Origin: Phycisphaerae bacterium | Lineage (GTDB): Bacteria > Planctomycetota > Phycisphaerae > Phycisphaerales > SM1A02 | Length of the DNA: 64,000 nt | Assembly: GCA_002711415.1 (NCBI GenBank) | Contig: PARI01000017.1 | Coordinates: forward strand, 58,502 to 122,501 | Reading direction: 5' to 3' | Part shown: positions 46,873 through 54,988 of the stretch, piece after piece | Numbering within the stretch: the first letter of the stretch is position 1 | How the letters are laid out: every line of letters starts with the position of its first letter | The notes under the pieces: model-generated | What the model was told of the DNA's origin: nothing | Databases searched by the model: none | Seen by the model: the letters and a program-made list of their open reading frames with translations, nothing else | Translations under genes and position numbers: made by a program

Positions 46873-47501
46873 TCAACTTCCTCCGTTCCGGTCACCAGTT
46901 CGACTGCCAGGGCTTTCTCGACATGTCCTGTGATTGTCTCGCTCATCGGCGAGACGCTGGAATTGTAAAAGGTGACCGTTTCGCCATCCCTCTGGACCAG
47001 GTACTTGCAGAAGTTCCATCCGGGGAGCTTCCCTGAACGTGTGCCCAGGAATTCATAGATCGGGCTCTGCCCCGGACCGGCATTGACCTGGATCTTCTCC
47101 ATCATGGGAAACTCGACACCGTAGTTCTCGCTGCAGAAGGAGGCGATCTCCTCCGAACTTCCGGGTTCCTGCCCACCGAACTGGTTGCAGGGGAACCCGA
47201 TCACGACGAGTCCTTGTTCGGCATAGCGATCCTGCAGTTGCTGCAACTGGGTGTACTGGGATGTGAATCCGCACCGGCTGGCCACGTTGACCACCAGGAG
47301 CACGTCCCCGCGAAACCGATCCATGTCGACCGGGTTTCCGTCGAGTCCCCTGGCCTGGATCGTGAAGATCGTCTGGTCCGCCCATCGCTCCTGAGTCACC
47401 GGATCCACCGGCGCCGGTCTCGAGCAGGCGCAGAGCAACATGCTGAAGATCGCCACAGGGACTGAAAGCAGTGGCGTGATGTCTCGTACCTTGAAGTTCA
47501 T
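46869..47501 (-). CDS. Glutathione peroxidase-family lipoprotein
   Basis: 210 residues. An N-terminal lipoprotein-like signal with cysteines at 24 and 26 (MLLCACS), then the thiol peroxidase domain. The catalytic Cys is C77 in NVASRCGFTSQY, with the Gln of FPCNQFGGQEPG and Trp-Asn of WNFCKYLV. Cysteine rather than selenocysteine, and no glutathione-binding specificity can be claimed; most bacterial members use thioredoxin. Inferred role is peroxide removal at the periplasmic face. Coupled by ATGA overlaps to genes on both sides. Confidence 0.9.
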   Translation of the reverse strand: MNFKVRDITPLLSVPVAIFSMLLCACSRPAPVDPVTQERWADQTIFTIQARGLDGNPVDMDRFRGDVLLVVNVASRCGFTSQYTQLQQLQDRYAEQGLVVIGFPCNQFGGQEPGSSEEIASFCSENYGVEFPMMEKIQVNAGPGQSPIYEFLGTRSGKLPGWNFCKYLVQRDGETVTFYNSSVSPMSETITGHVEKALAVELVTGTEEVE

Positions 47502-47971
47502 GAACCGTTCTCCTTCTTCACAACGACCCTGATCGATAGATAGGGCGCCCCGGACACTCTCTGCCCGTCATTGAGGTACCCGATGTAGAGGTCCTGTGTC
47601 CCCGCGGCAACGCCCAGGAAACGCATCACCTGCACGTCCCCATTGAGGCCGGTGGCAGGCTCATCCTGGACGACCGAGTCCCCTGTCATCGACAGGATCT
47701 GCTCGTTCGTGGGCAGTTCGAGGTCCCAGTGCCAGCCGTCCTCCGGTTTGACGGGCAAATCCAGGATCAATTCTTGCCCCGGATGGATCTGGATCGGACC
47801 ATCCAGGTTCACCAGTTGCGACTTGTCCATGCGGACGGCCTCACGTGAAGCCTCCACCCTATGCGTCGATCCATGCTGGACTTCAGTGAGCTTCGGGCCG
47901 GTTTCCCGGTCACAACCCAGCAGGCACAGCCCGAGAACAAGAGCACTTCCAATGGATTCGTTTCGTTTCAT
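47498..47971 (-). CDS. Chagasin-like (I42) lipoprotein
   Basis: 157 residues. Lipoprotein signal MKRNESIGSALVLGLCLLGC, then a domain with the layout of the chagasin/I42 cysteine-peptidase inhibitors: IHPGQELILDLPVKPEDGWHWDL, the mid-loop GDVQVMRFLGVAAGTQDLYIGYL, and the final IRVVV strand. The canonical NPTTG loop is absent, replaced by KPEDGW, so inhibition is doubtful. The start at 47971 is set by the signal peptide; the frame runs to 48115. First gene of a coupled set ending in folP. Confidence 0.65.
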   Translation of the reverse strand: MKRNESIGSALVLGLCLLGCDRETGPKLTEVQHGSTHRVEASREAVRMDKSQLVNLDGPIQIHPGQELILDLPVKPEDGWHWDLELPTNEQILSMTGDSVVQDEPATGLNGDVQVMRFLGVAAGTQDLYIGYLNDGQRVSGAPYLSIRVVVKKENGS

Positions 47972-48086
47972 GCCTTCTGGGGATCCTCGATCGAGGTGGA
48001 CCCACAGCATACCCTGTGATGCCCGGACCACGGGCCGAACCCGGAATCGATAGGATGGTGCCTGAGGGATCGCCAAGGAGATTTCA

Positions 48087-49112
48087 ATGAGCCAGCCTTC
48101 CGGAATGACGGACATTGCGAAGATCGAGGCGGAGGCACCTCGATTCCAGGATCAGTTCAACAGAACTCGCCAGGAGATACGCAAGGCCGTTGTCGGTCAC
48201 GAGGAAGTCGTCGACGGAGTACTCACCTGCCTGTTCGCTGGTGGACATGCCCTGCTTGAGGGCGTACCGGGTCTTGGAAAGACGCTGCTGATCAGGAGCC
48301 TCAGCGAAGCCCTTCATCTCCAGTTCTCCCGGATCCAGTTCACCCCCGACCTGATGCCTGCGGATGTGACCGGGACCACGATCGTTGTCGAGGGCGAACA
48401 TGGACGGGACTTCCAGTTTCGCAAGGGCCCGATCTTCGCCCAGATCGTCCTGGCCGACGAGATCAATCGAGCCACGCCCAAGACCCAGTCATCACTGCTT
48501 GAAGCCATGCAGGAGCGATCGGTCACCGTCGGAGGGAAGACGTGGCAGCTCGATCGCCCGTTCTTCGTCATGGCGACACAGAATCCGATCGAGCAGGAAG
48601 GTACGTATCCGCTTCCCGAAGCGCAACTTGACCGTTTCTTCTACAAGCTCGAGGTGGGGTATTCATCCCGTGAGGAGTTGTCCGAGATCATCGATCGAAC
48701 GACAGCAGGAACCTCTCCGAGCATCGAGCAGGTGCTCGATGGGCCGACGATCATGAAGCACCAGGAGTTGGTTCGATCGGTGCACGTTTCCGACATCGTC
48801 AAGGACTACGCGGTACGTCTCGTCCTGTCCACGCATCCCGAGGGTGATTTCGCCACCGCCATGGTGAACCAGTTCCTTCGCTTCGGAGCCAGCCCGCGAG
48901 CGGCCCAGACACTCATCCTTGCGGGCAAGGTCCACGCCCTCCTGGACGGCCGTGGCACCGTCTCGGTCGATGACATCCGTACCGCGGTGGTTCCCGCAAT
49001 GCGACACCGATGCCTTCTGAACTTCGAGGGCGAGGCTGAGGGAATCTCCACCGGCGAGGTCCTTCAGAACATCATCGAGACCCTGCCCGCTGAATCTATG
49101 TCAAATGCCTGA
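48087..49112 (+). CDS. MoxR-family AAA+ ATPase
   Basis: 341 residues. Walker A GVPGLGKT, Walker B IVLADEINRA, sensor 1 ATQNPIEQEGTYPLPEAQLDRF and the C-terminal lid domain (RFGASPRAAQTLILAGKV). MoxR proteins act as chaperone-like ATPases for maturation of enzyme or membrane complexes, usually with a DUF58 and a von Willebrand A protein; none is here. AAGGAG precedes the ATG. Confidence 0.96.
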   Translation: MSQPSGMTDIAKIEAEAPRFQDQFNRTRQEIRKAVVGHEEVVDGVLTCLFAGGHALLEGVPGLGKTLLIRSLSEALHLQFSRIQFTPDLMPADVTGTTIVVEGEHGRDFQFRKGPIFAQIVLADEINRATPKTQSSLLEAMQERSVTVGGKTWQLDRPFFVMATQNPIEQEGTYPLPEAQLDRFFYKLEVGYSSREELSEIIDRTTAGTSPSIEQVLDGPTIMKHQELVRSVHVSDIVKDYAVRLVLSTHPEGDFATAMVNQFLRFGASPRAAQTLILAGKVHALLDGRGTVSVDDIRTAVVPAMRHRCLLNFEGEAEGISTGEVLQNIIETLPAESMSNA

Positions 49113-49145
49113 ATCCCGGCCGACCGGGAGAAAGAAGATCTGAGC

Positions 49146-50162
49146 ATGAACGCACCCCGACCGATGAACCGGATCCTCGAGTTCCTTCCTGTTCCTGCAG
49201 TCGCATTGGCGATGTTGCTGTACCTTCCGGTATCGGTTCACGCCCAGGCATCGTCAGGTTCCGGTTCGAATGATGCCACGGATGCCCTGAACTCGGATTC
49301 CAACCAGGAAACTGGACAGGGTTCGCGTCCGACCATCGCCGCCAGGCTCGGCGCAGGGTTCCGGTATGACTTCGCCGCGAGCCTGGATGGTGGCGGGAAG
49401 ATGGCCCGTGCCAGCGTCAACAGTTCGCTCGACGTGGAATGGAACATCAACGACCAGATGAGTCTCGCATTCCGTGGTGACGGGGAGATCGACTTCTACG
49501 ATTTCAGCGGACCCACCACGCTCCTGGCTGGTGGTGACCCCTGGGACAGGGTGCAACAGACCGGTTTTCGCGCCGTCTTCAGATACAAGCTCGATCGTTG
49601 GACGTTCTCGGGCGGAGGCATCATGCAGATGGGCTGGGAGGAGGACGCCGACATCGGTAAGAGCATCACCTGGGGTGGCTCCGCGGGCTTCTCCTACACC
49701 TTTTCAGACACGCTCGTTCTCGGTTTCGCCCTGGCGATCACCTCGAGGATCGAGGATGACGCCCTGTTCGTCCCGATCCCGATGATCGACTGGCGCTTTG
49801 CCGACAAGTGGCGCATCAGCACGATGGCCGGGCCCGCGGCCATCCCGACGAGCGGCGGCGAGCTGATCTACTCGATCACGCCGGAGATCGACCTGGCGCT
49901 TGGAGCGAGATGGGAGTATCGACGGTTCCGACTCAATGATTCGGGCCCGATCGCCAGGCGTGACGGTGTCGGCACCGTCCAAGGCATCCCGGTCTGGTTC
50001 CGCATGATGTGGAGACCATGCAAGCTGCTGCGACTGGACGGCGTCGTCGGATTGAACGCATGGCAGAAGGTGACCTTGGAGAACTCCGGCGGTGGATTGA
50101 TCAATGACACGGATGCCGATCCGTCCCCATTCGTCGCCGCCTATCTGACGTTGACGTTCTAG
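49146..50162 (+). CDS. Outer-membrane beta-barrel protein (DUF6268-like)
   Basis: 338 residues. A signal peptide ending at VSVHAQA, a Ser/Asp/Asn-rich linker, then amphipathic strands typical of a barrel (LEWNIN-type, FRAVFRYKLDRWTFSGGGIMQ, SITPEIDLALGARWEYRRFRL) and a C-terminal F preceded by YLTLT. It resembles DUF6268 outer-membrane proteins; role unknown. Follows moxR by 33 bases. Its stop overlaps the convergent kinase stop by 4 bases. Confidence 0.75.
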   Translation: MNAPRPMNRILEFLPVPAVALAMLLYLPVSVHAQASSGSGSNDATDALNSDSNQETGQGSRPTIAARLGAGFRYDFAASLDGGGKMARASVNSSLDVEWNINDQMSLAFRGDGEIDFYDFSGPTTLLAGGDPWDRVQQTGFRAVFRYKLDRWTFSGGGIMQMGWEEDADIGKSITWGGSAGFSYTFSDTLVLGFALAITSRIEDDALFVPIPMIDWRFADKWRISTMAGPAAIPTSGGELIYSITPEIDLALGARWEYRRFRLNDSGPIARRDGVGTVQGIPVWFRMMWRPCKLLRLDGVVGLNAWQKVTLENSGGGLINDTDADPSPFVAAYLTLTF

Positions 50163-51046
50163 AAGGTCGTTTCGCCGGTCTCCGAGATCGGAATGTCCGC
50201 GGGCGGGTTCTCGAGAAGGTCCGCGATCATCTCGAGCCTGTTGGCCACGATGGCCATGGACTCGGGACGCTTGATCGGTTCCAGCGACACGCAGTCCATG
50301 ATCTGCTTGGACAACAGCGGATGGACCGTCGGGTTCTTCTCATGCGGTGGTACCGGTGCGTTCACCCTGCTCGTATCGATGGCGCCGGCAAAGAGTCCCT
50401 CCTGATCCTCCTTCGGCGGCATGACCGTGGGGATCACCTCCCTGGTCAGTATCCAGTACATCGTCGCACCGAGGTTGTAGATATCGGTGCGAGGGGTGAT
50501 CTCCTTCTGGTGTCCCTGCTCAGGCGCGATGTACCCGGGCGTACCCTGGACACGCTTCTTGATCGTGCCTGTCTTGCAGGCCTGTCCGAGGTCGATGATC
50601 TTCGCCGATCCATCGTCGGTGATGAGGATGTTGTTTGGCTTGATGTCCGCATGGACGAATCCCCGGGAGTGCATGTGGTCCAGGGCGCGGGCGACCTGGA
50701 CAAACAGCCTGACCGCATCCACCTGTGAATCAGGCAGTTTCTGGTCCAGCGTGGTCCCATCGACGAGTTCCATCAGCAGCGCGACTTCAACGACCTTGAA
50801 GCGCTTCCGCTTTCTCATGATCCGCTCGGTTCCACGGAGGTTGGCGTGGTCCAGTTTCGACCCGATGGCCGCCTCCTGTTCCACCTGGTCGATGAATCTC
50901 TGGTCCTTCTCGGTGTTCTTCATCACGTGCTTGAGCGACCAGACCTGCTTGGTCTTCGGATCCTGCACGGCGTACAGCTGGCTCGCAGCGCCCTGCCCGA
51001 TGCGTGCGAGGATTCTGAACCCGAAGATTTCACGATCCGTACTCAT
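50159..51046 (-). CDS. Hanks-type Ser/Thr protein kinase, soluble
   Basis: 295 residues, only a kinase domain and a short tail. Gly loop at 17-22 (GQGAAS), catalytic-lobe Lys K39, C-helix Glu near 56-58, catalytic loop HADIKPNN at 132-139 (the Arg of HRD is Ala), DLG at 152-154 instead of DFG, and APE at 174-176. Catalytic Asp, Asn and metal Asp are present, so activity is likely but not controlled by activation-loop phosphorylation in the RD manner. No transmembrane segment or sensor domain. Confidence 0.92.
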   Translation of the reverse strand: MSTDREIFGFRILARIGQGAASQLYAVQDPKTKQVWSLKHVMKNTEKDQRFIDQVEQEAAIGSKLDHANLRGTERIMRKRKRFKVVEVALLMELVDGTTLDQKLPDSQVDAVRLFVQVARALDHMHSRGFVHADIKPNNILITDDGSAKIIDLGQACKTGTIKKRVQGTPGYIAPEQGHQKEITPRTDIYNLGATMYWILTREVIPTVMPPKEDQEGLFAGAIDTSRVNAPVPPHEKNPTVHPLLSKQIMDCVSLEPIKRPESMAIVANRLEMIADLLENPPADIPISETGETTF

Positions 51047-51288
51047 GCTCGAAACTCATCGACTCGATCCTGGGCCAAGCAGAGCCTGATCCAGGTCGGT
51101 TCAAGAAACATCCCTGCTCGCATCCATTCAGATGCTCTTGATGCCCTGAAGAGGGCGTCTGCCGGTGAGAAAGAAATGGGCGATGTGGCAACAGACACCG
51201 GCAGATTCATGCCACCCGCAGGCATTGAGAATAGGGGATACAGGCCTCGGATTCAACGCCCCTCCGGGGCCGACCGTTCACCCAGAGG
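51047..51288. other. Intergenic region between kinase and amidase genes
   Basis: No gene supported in these 242 bases. Contains the promoter of the kinase gene and a GCCCC-TCC-GGGGC hairpin at 51258-51270, 19 bases past the amidase stop, without a T run. Confidence 0.35.
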
Positions 51289-51975
51289 TCAATCAATCAG
51301 TTGGGACTCGAACAGGGAAACCGGGAAGTGCATGCCCGGGTTCCGAACCTCGGCCAGGTCCGAGTGCAGGTGGACCGCTGTCGACGGGATGTCCATCTCG
51401 ACCTGGAGGCTCTTGACCAGCCTGATCAGTTCCCGAATCTGGCGGTCCGTGAACTCACGCCTGTTGCCATTGCCCACCAGGCAGATGCCGATCGAGTGCC
51501 GGTTGTAGATGCCCGCGATGCTGTCGGGGCCTCCTGCCACATGGGCTCCGGGCTGCTGTTGATCCCACCGATACCCGACATGAACCACGCCATCACCGAT
51601 GCCGTGCCCGTTCCCGATCACGAAGTGGTAGCCCAGGCCGGAGAGCCCGGCCGCGCGGTGGTCCCTCTCGAGGGATTCCATGTCACCGGCAGGACCGCCT
51701 GAATGATGGATGACAATGGCCTTCCACCGCTGGCGATCCAGTTCCATGCCCCTTGGCTTGACCGGATCCCATTCAGCACCTGGCTGGCTGACTTCCATGA
51801 GTGTCAAAGGTGCGATCGAGCTGTGTCGCTCCTGGTCGTCGACGGCCAGCAGCAGCCCGGATACCGCAGTCATGGCCGCTGCGAAGCTGGCCCAGACAAT
51901 GCGGGTTCGGGTCAACGCAGGAAAGGCCCTGCGGACTCCGGATCTGCTTGAAGTGGCTTCCTGACGTCCTGTCAC
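51289..51975 (-). CDS. N-acetylmuramoyl-L-alanine amidase-like (PGRP/amidase 2) exported protein
   Basis: 228 residues. An N-terminal membrane segment (about 25-45), then the PGRP fold: IVIHHSGGPAG with the zinc His H90, GYHFVIGNG, GAHVAGG and IGICLVGNGN. The last zinc-ligand region reads VHLHSDLAEVRNPGMHFP: the second His is H204, but the third ligand, normally Cys or Asp, is Asn (N212). Peptidoglycan binding is likely; catalysis is uncertain. Confidence 0.85.
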   Translation of the reverse strand: MTGRQEATSSRSGVRRAFPALTRTRIVWASFAAAMTAVSGLLLAVDDQERHSSIAPLTLMEVSQPGAEWDPVKPRGMELDRQRWKAIVIHHSGGPAGDMESLERDHRAAGLSGLGYHFVIGNGHGIGDGVVHVGYRWDQQQPGAHVAGGPDSIAGIYNRHSIGICLVGNGNRREFTDRQIRELIRLVKSLQVEMDIPSTAVHLHSDLAEVRNPGMHFPVSLFESQLID

Positions 51976-52087
51976 CGAAACGCTCCATGTTTCTCGATGC
52001 TGTTGTTCTATCGGCCTTCGGGTGCCGCATTCCTTGATCGAAGGAACAACTTTTGCCCATTCCTTCCAGTCGGCATGTCTTGCGCTT

Positions 52088-52330
52088 CTACGGCGGTGTC
52101 AGGCGTGCTCTCAAGGCCGGCCTGGGTGTTCCAAACGGATCAGGCTCCTCCATCGGTACATACCTGTTTCGCAGCCTGTCATAGAGATCAAACTGGGTTA
52201 TTGGCTCGTTCTCAGGGAACAGAACCTTCTGGCAGCCGCATTGAAGCCATGGCATCGTGAGCAACAAAAAGACCAACAGTCGTAATCGAACGTTGTTTCG
52301 ACCATGATTGCTCGGACACTTGAAGCTCAT
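52088..52330 (-). CDS. Small lipoprotein of unknown function
   Basis: 80 residues. Signal LRLLVFLLLTMPWLQCGC with cysteine for lipidation, then a short tail FDLYDRLRNRYVPMEEPDPFG and a Pro/Arg end. A compact sequence of this kind recurs in planctomycetes in my recollection, without function. Its ATG overlaps the preceding lipoprotein's stop (ATGA at 52327-52330). Last of a Rex-led triplet. Confidence 0.68.
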   Translation of the reverse strand: MSFKCPSNHGRNNVRLRLLVFLLLTMPWLQCGCQKVLFPENEPITQFDLYDRLRNRYVPMEEPDPFGTPRPALRARLTPP

Positions 52331-52986
52331 CTAGTGGCACCTTGGGTTACGGACACTATAGATGGTAGATCCTCGTCTTCATCCTGTGGCAGCTCAATCA
52401 CGGATTCTGCCACAAACTCCTCGTTGCTGTACCCATCGGTGAATCGGACCCTCACGATGCAGTCCTTGGCATCCTGGAGATCACCCTCCAGTTCCAGTGG
52501 GATCTCCAGGGTGTAGTGGGTTCCCATGAAGCCACTTCTCCAGGCCTGCCTGAGGCCCATGGGGCCGAACTGGACACGTGCCAGCGTGACGGCATCACCA
52601 TGCTCCGGGAGCACGACCACCGTCACCTGGAGACTCCCCACCAGTTGGAGGAACCTGCCTTGCCCATCCAGGGGATGGAGGTAGAGGGTCAGCGTGGCCT
52701 CGAGGTCATCCTGGTGCCTGTTCCAGATCACGTCCGAGAGCGGGCCGATCGTGATCGAGGTGATCCGGGGGGTCGCCTGGACGACCTCGGGGTCGGCCTG
52801 GTCGGTTTCGCGTGCGAGCGTTGCCAGGTCGTGCTCGAGTTCTTCGACCTGCCTGGTCTTCCGATCCAGTTCATCCTGAACCTGTTGCAGTCGTTGCCTG
52901 ACATCATCCTGCCGCGTCGGTTTCATCATCGTCGCACGGCAGCCGCCCAGTACCGAGATCATCACCAGAACCAACGACAACCTCAT
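52327..52986 (-). CDS. Coiled-coil lipoprotein of unknown function
   Basis: 219 residues. Lipoprotein signal MRLSLVLVMISVLGGC, a coiled coil at about 25-65 (RLQQVQDELDRKTRQVEELEHDL), then a beta-rich domain (ITSITIGPLSDVIW, LQVTVVVLPEHGDAV) and an acidic tail. Its start overlaps the Rex stop by ATGA, and its own stop overlaps the next lipoprotein gene. Confidence 0.72.
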   Translation of the reverse strand: MRLSLVLVMISVLGGCRATMMKPTRQDDVRQRLQQVQDELDRKTRQVEELEHDLATLARETDQADPEVVQATPRITSITIGPLSDVIWNRHQDDLEATLTLYLHPLDGQGRFLQLVGSLQVTVVVLPEHGDAVTLARVQFGPMGLRQAWRSGFMGTHYTLEIPLELEGDLQDAKDCIVRVRFTDGYSNEEFVAESVIELPQDEDEDLPSIVSVTQGATR

Positions 52987-53645
52987 GAGTCCCTGTCCCT
53001 CTCGTTTTCATCCTTCTGTTTGATCGATATCTGGAACGCGAGCTGTTCAAGCGAAACCGTGAAATCAACGCTGTTGACGAACACCTTCTTGCCGACGTCC
53101 AGACGTCTTGGGGCGAAGTTCAGGATCCCCTTGATCCCTGCATCGACGAGCATGTCCGCCACCTCCTGGGCCGCTGATGGCGGAGTCGAGATGATGCCAA
53201 TCTGGATATTGCGTTCTCGAACCAGCTGGCCGAGGTCGTTCAGGGGCCTGACCGAGTGCCCCTCGATCTGCTGACCCACCACCTTCTCGTTCGAATCGAA
53301 CACCGCGACGATGTCGAAGCCCTCCCGGGGGAAGCGACCGTAGGACATCAGGGCCCTGCCGATGTTGCCCGCGCCGACGATCGCCGCATTCCAGCTTCGA
53401 TCGGTGCCGATGATCTGCTTCAGCCGCTCATGCAGCTGGTGCACCCGGTACCCCACACCGGGATGGCCCATTTGGCCGAAATAGGCCAGATCCTTCCGCA
53501 CCTGTGCGTCCGTCAGCCCCAGCTTCTCCGCCAGTTGCCGGGAGCTGATGGTCGACCGAGCCTGCTCCTGCCACAGTTCAAGCTCCCTGAGGTAGAGGCT
53601 CAGTCTCTTGATCGTCGGGTTGGGGATGCGGTTCCTCGCGTTCAT
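52983..53645 (-). CDS. rex: Redox-sensing transcriptional repressor Rex
   Basis: 220 residues. N-terminal winged helix (about 10-80: IPNPTIKRLSLYLRELELWQ, SSRQLAEKLGLTDAQVRKDLAYFG), then a Rossmann domain with VGAGNIGRALMSYGRF and FDSN at the end of strand 2, and a C-terminal domain-swapped helix. Rex releases DNA when NADH rises and controls fermentative and respiratory genes. Translationally linked to two lipoproteins and divergent from metF. Confidence 0.96.
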   Translation of the reverse strand: MNARNRIPNPTIKRLSLYLRELELWQEQARSTISSRQLAEKLGLTDAQVRKDLAYFGQMGHPGVGYRVHQLHERLKQIIGTDRSWNAAIVGAGNIGRALMSYGRFPREGFDIVAVFDSNEKVVGQQIEGHSVRPLNDLGQLVRERNIQIGIISTPPSAAQEVADMLVDAGIKGILNFAPRRLDVGKKVFVNSVDFTVSLEQLAFQISIKQKDENERDRDS

Positions 53646-53707
53646 CTCAGGGCAGTCTATCAGGGCATCCGGACCTCATGGGCCGTTCCAGTGGTATCGT
53701 GAAGGGC

Positions 53708-54613
53708 ATGCACATCCTTGACATCTTCGCTCGCGACAAGGTGACCATCAGCTTCGAGTTCTTCCCACCGAAGACGGATACCGGATGGGATGCCCTGTTC
53801 TCCAGGATCAGCCAGTTCGAGTCCCTGGATCCCTCCTTCGTCTCCGTCACCTACGGGGCCGGAGGATCCACGCGAAAGAACACCCATGACCTCGTCCTGA
53901 GACTGCTCCAGCAGACCGGGCTTGACGCAATGCCCCACCTGACCTGCATTGGTCACTCCGACCAGGAGATTCAGGAGCTTCTCTTGAAATATGCTCAGGC
54001 CGGTGTCAGCAACATCCTGGCGCTCCGCGGCGACCTTCCATCGGACCTGGCAGAAACCCGGACAAGTGACTTCAACCACGCCGCTGATCTGGTCCGAGCG
54101 ATTGCGAAGTTCAACGATTCCGGTGCATGCAGTGACCCGCGGGGGTTCGGGATCGGCGTGGCAGGATTTCCTGAAGGTCACCCTGACACGCCCAACTGCC
54201 TGGAGCAGATGGATCACCTGAAGGCCAAGGTCGATGCAGGCGCCGATTACATATGCACGCAGCTTTTCTTCAACAACGACCTCTTCTTCGACTTCCGCGA
54301 GCGATGCGAAATCGCTGGTATCAACGTCCCCATCATCGCGGGCATCATGCCGATCACCAGCACGAAAGTCATGAATCGGATGGCAGACCTGGCTGGAGGC
54401 ATGCAGTTTCCGCCAGCCCTGCTTCGGACGATCGACCGATGCAATGAAGACCAGGATCTGGTGTCCAAGGCAGGCATTCACTGGGCGACCGAGCAGTGTC
54501 GCGATCTGGTCGATCGCGGAGCAAGGGGCATCCACTTCTACACGTTGAACAAGTCGGATGCCACGCAGTGCATCCACAACACGCTCGGGCTCAGCCGAGT
54601 CGAGTCAAGCTGA
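53708..54613 (+). CDS. metF: Methylenetetrahydrofolate reductase
   Basis: 301 residues. Reduces 5,10-methylene-THF to 5-methyl-THF for methionine synthesis, with FAD. Motifs: TISFEFFPPKTD, VTYGAGGSTR, LTCIGHS, NILALRGDLP, GADYICTQLFFNND and PIIAGIMPIT. The ATG at 53708 fits other short-type MetF proteins; the frame extends to 53678 with no ribosome-binding site. Confidence 0.96.
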   Translation: MHILDIFARDKVTISFEFFPPKTDTGWDALFSRISQFESLDPSFVSVTYGAGGSTRKNTHDLVLRLLQQTGLDAMPHLTCIGHSDQEIQELLLKYAQAGVSNILALRGDLPSDLAETRTSDFNHAADLVRAIAKFNDSGACSDPRGFGIGVAGFPEGHPDTPNCLEQMDHLKAKVDAGADYICTQLFFNNDLFFDFRERCEIAGINVPIIAGIMPITSTKVMNRMADLAGGMQFPPALLRTIDRCNEDQDLVSKAGIHWATEQCRDLVDRGARGIHFYTLNKSDATQCIHNTLGLSRVESS

Positions 54614-54629
54614 CCACTGTCGCCTTGAT

Positions 54630-54878
54630 TCAGGCTCGAAGATCGATCGACCCTCGCTCATCACCAGGATCACCGCCATCGTCATTCGATGGCGATTCGC
54701 GATTGTCCGTCACTGCTGAAGGATCCTCCAGGTCGGCCACGCGAAGTTCGACGAAGTCGTCGTATCGTCGTGATTTCTCGGCCCTGGGCTTCTCACGATC
54801 ACGGATTCCTCCCGTGGCCGACTGTGCTCCAGCCGCCTGGTTCATCGCCGCCTCGATGTTGGATCCGATGGTGCTCAT
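54630..54878 (-). CDS. 82-residue acidic small protein
   Basis: Reads MSTIGSNIEAAMNQAAGAQS, then a charged helix (REKPRAEKSRRYDDFVELRVADL) and a disordered acidic tail. The MxTIGSNIxAA opening and helix-plus-acidic-tail layout recall a small planctomycete protein that I cannot name. It is the C-terminal end of a longer open frame whose upstream part overlaps the next gene; the ATG at 54878 is the likely start. Ribosome-binding site weak. Confidence 0.55.
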   Translation of the reverse strand: MSTIGSNIEAAMNQAAGAQSATGGIRDREKPRAEKSRRYDDFVELRVADLEDPSAVTDNRESPSNDDGGDPGDERGSIDLRA

Positions 54879-54988
54879 GTTCGTCTTATCGACGAACCGT
54901 GATACATCGTGTGACAAAGGGATCGCCCTGGAGCACGCCATGACCGCACGACCGGAACGACGGGGGATATCGGACGGAACCGACCGGA

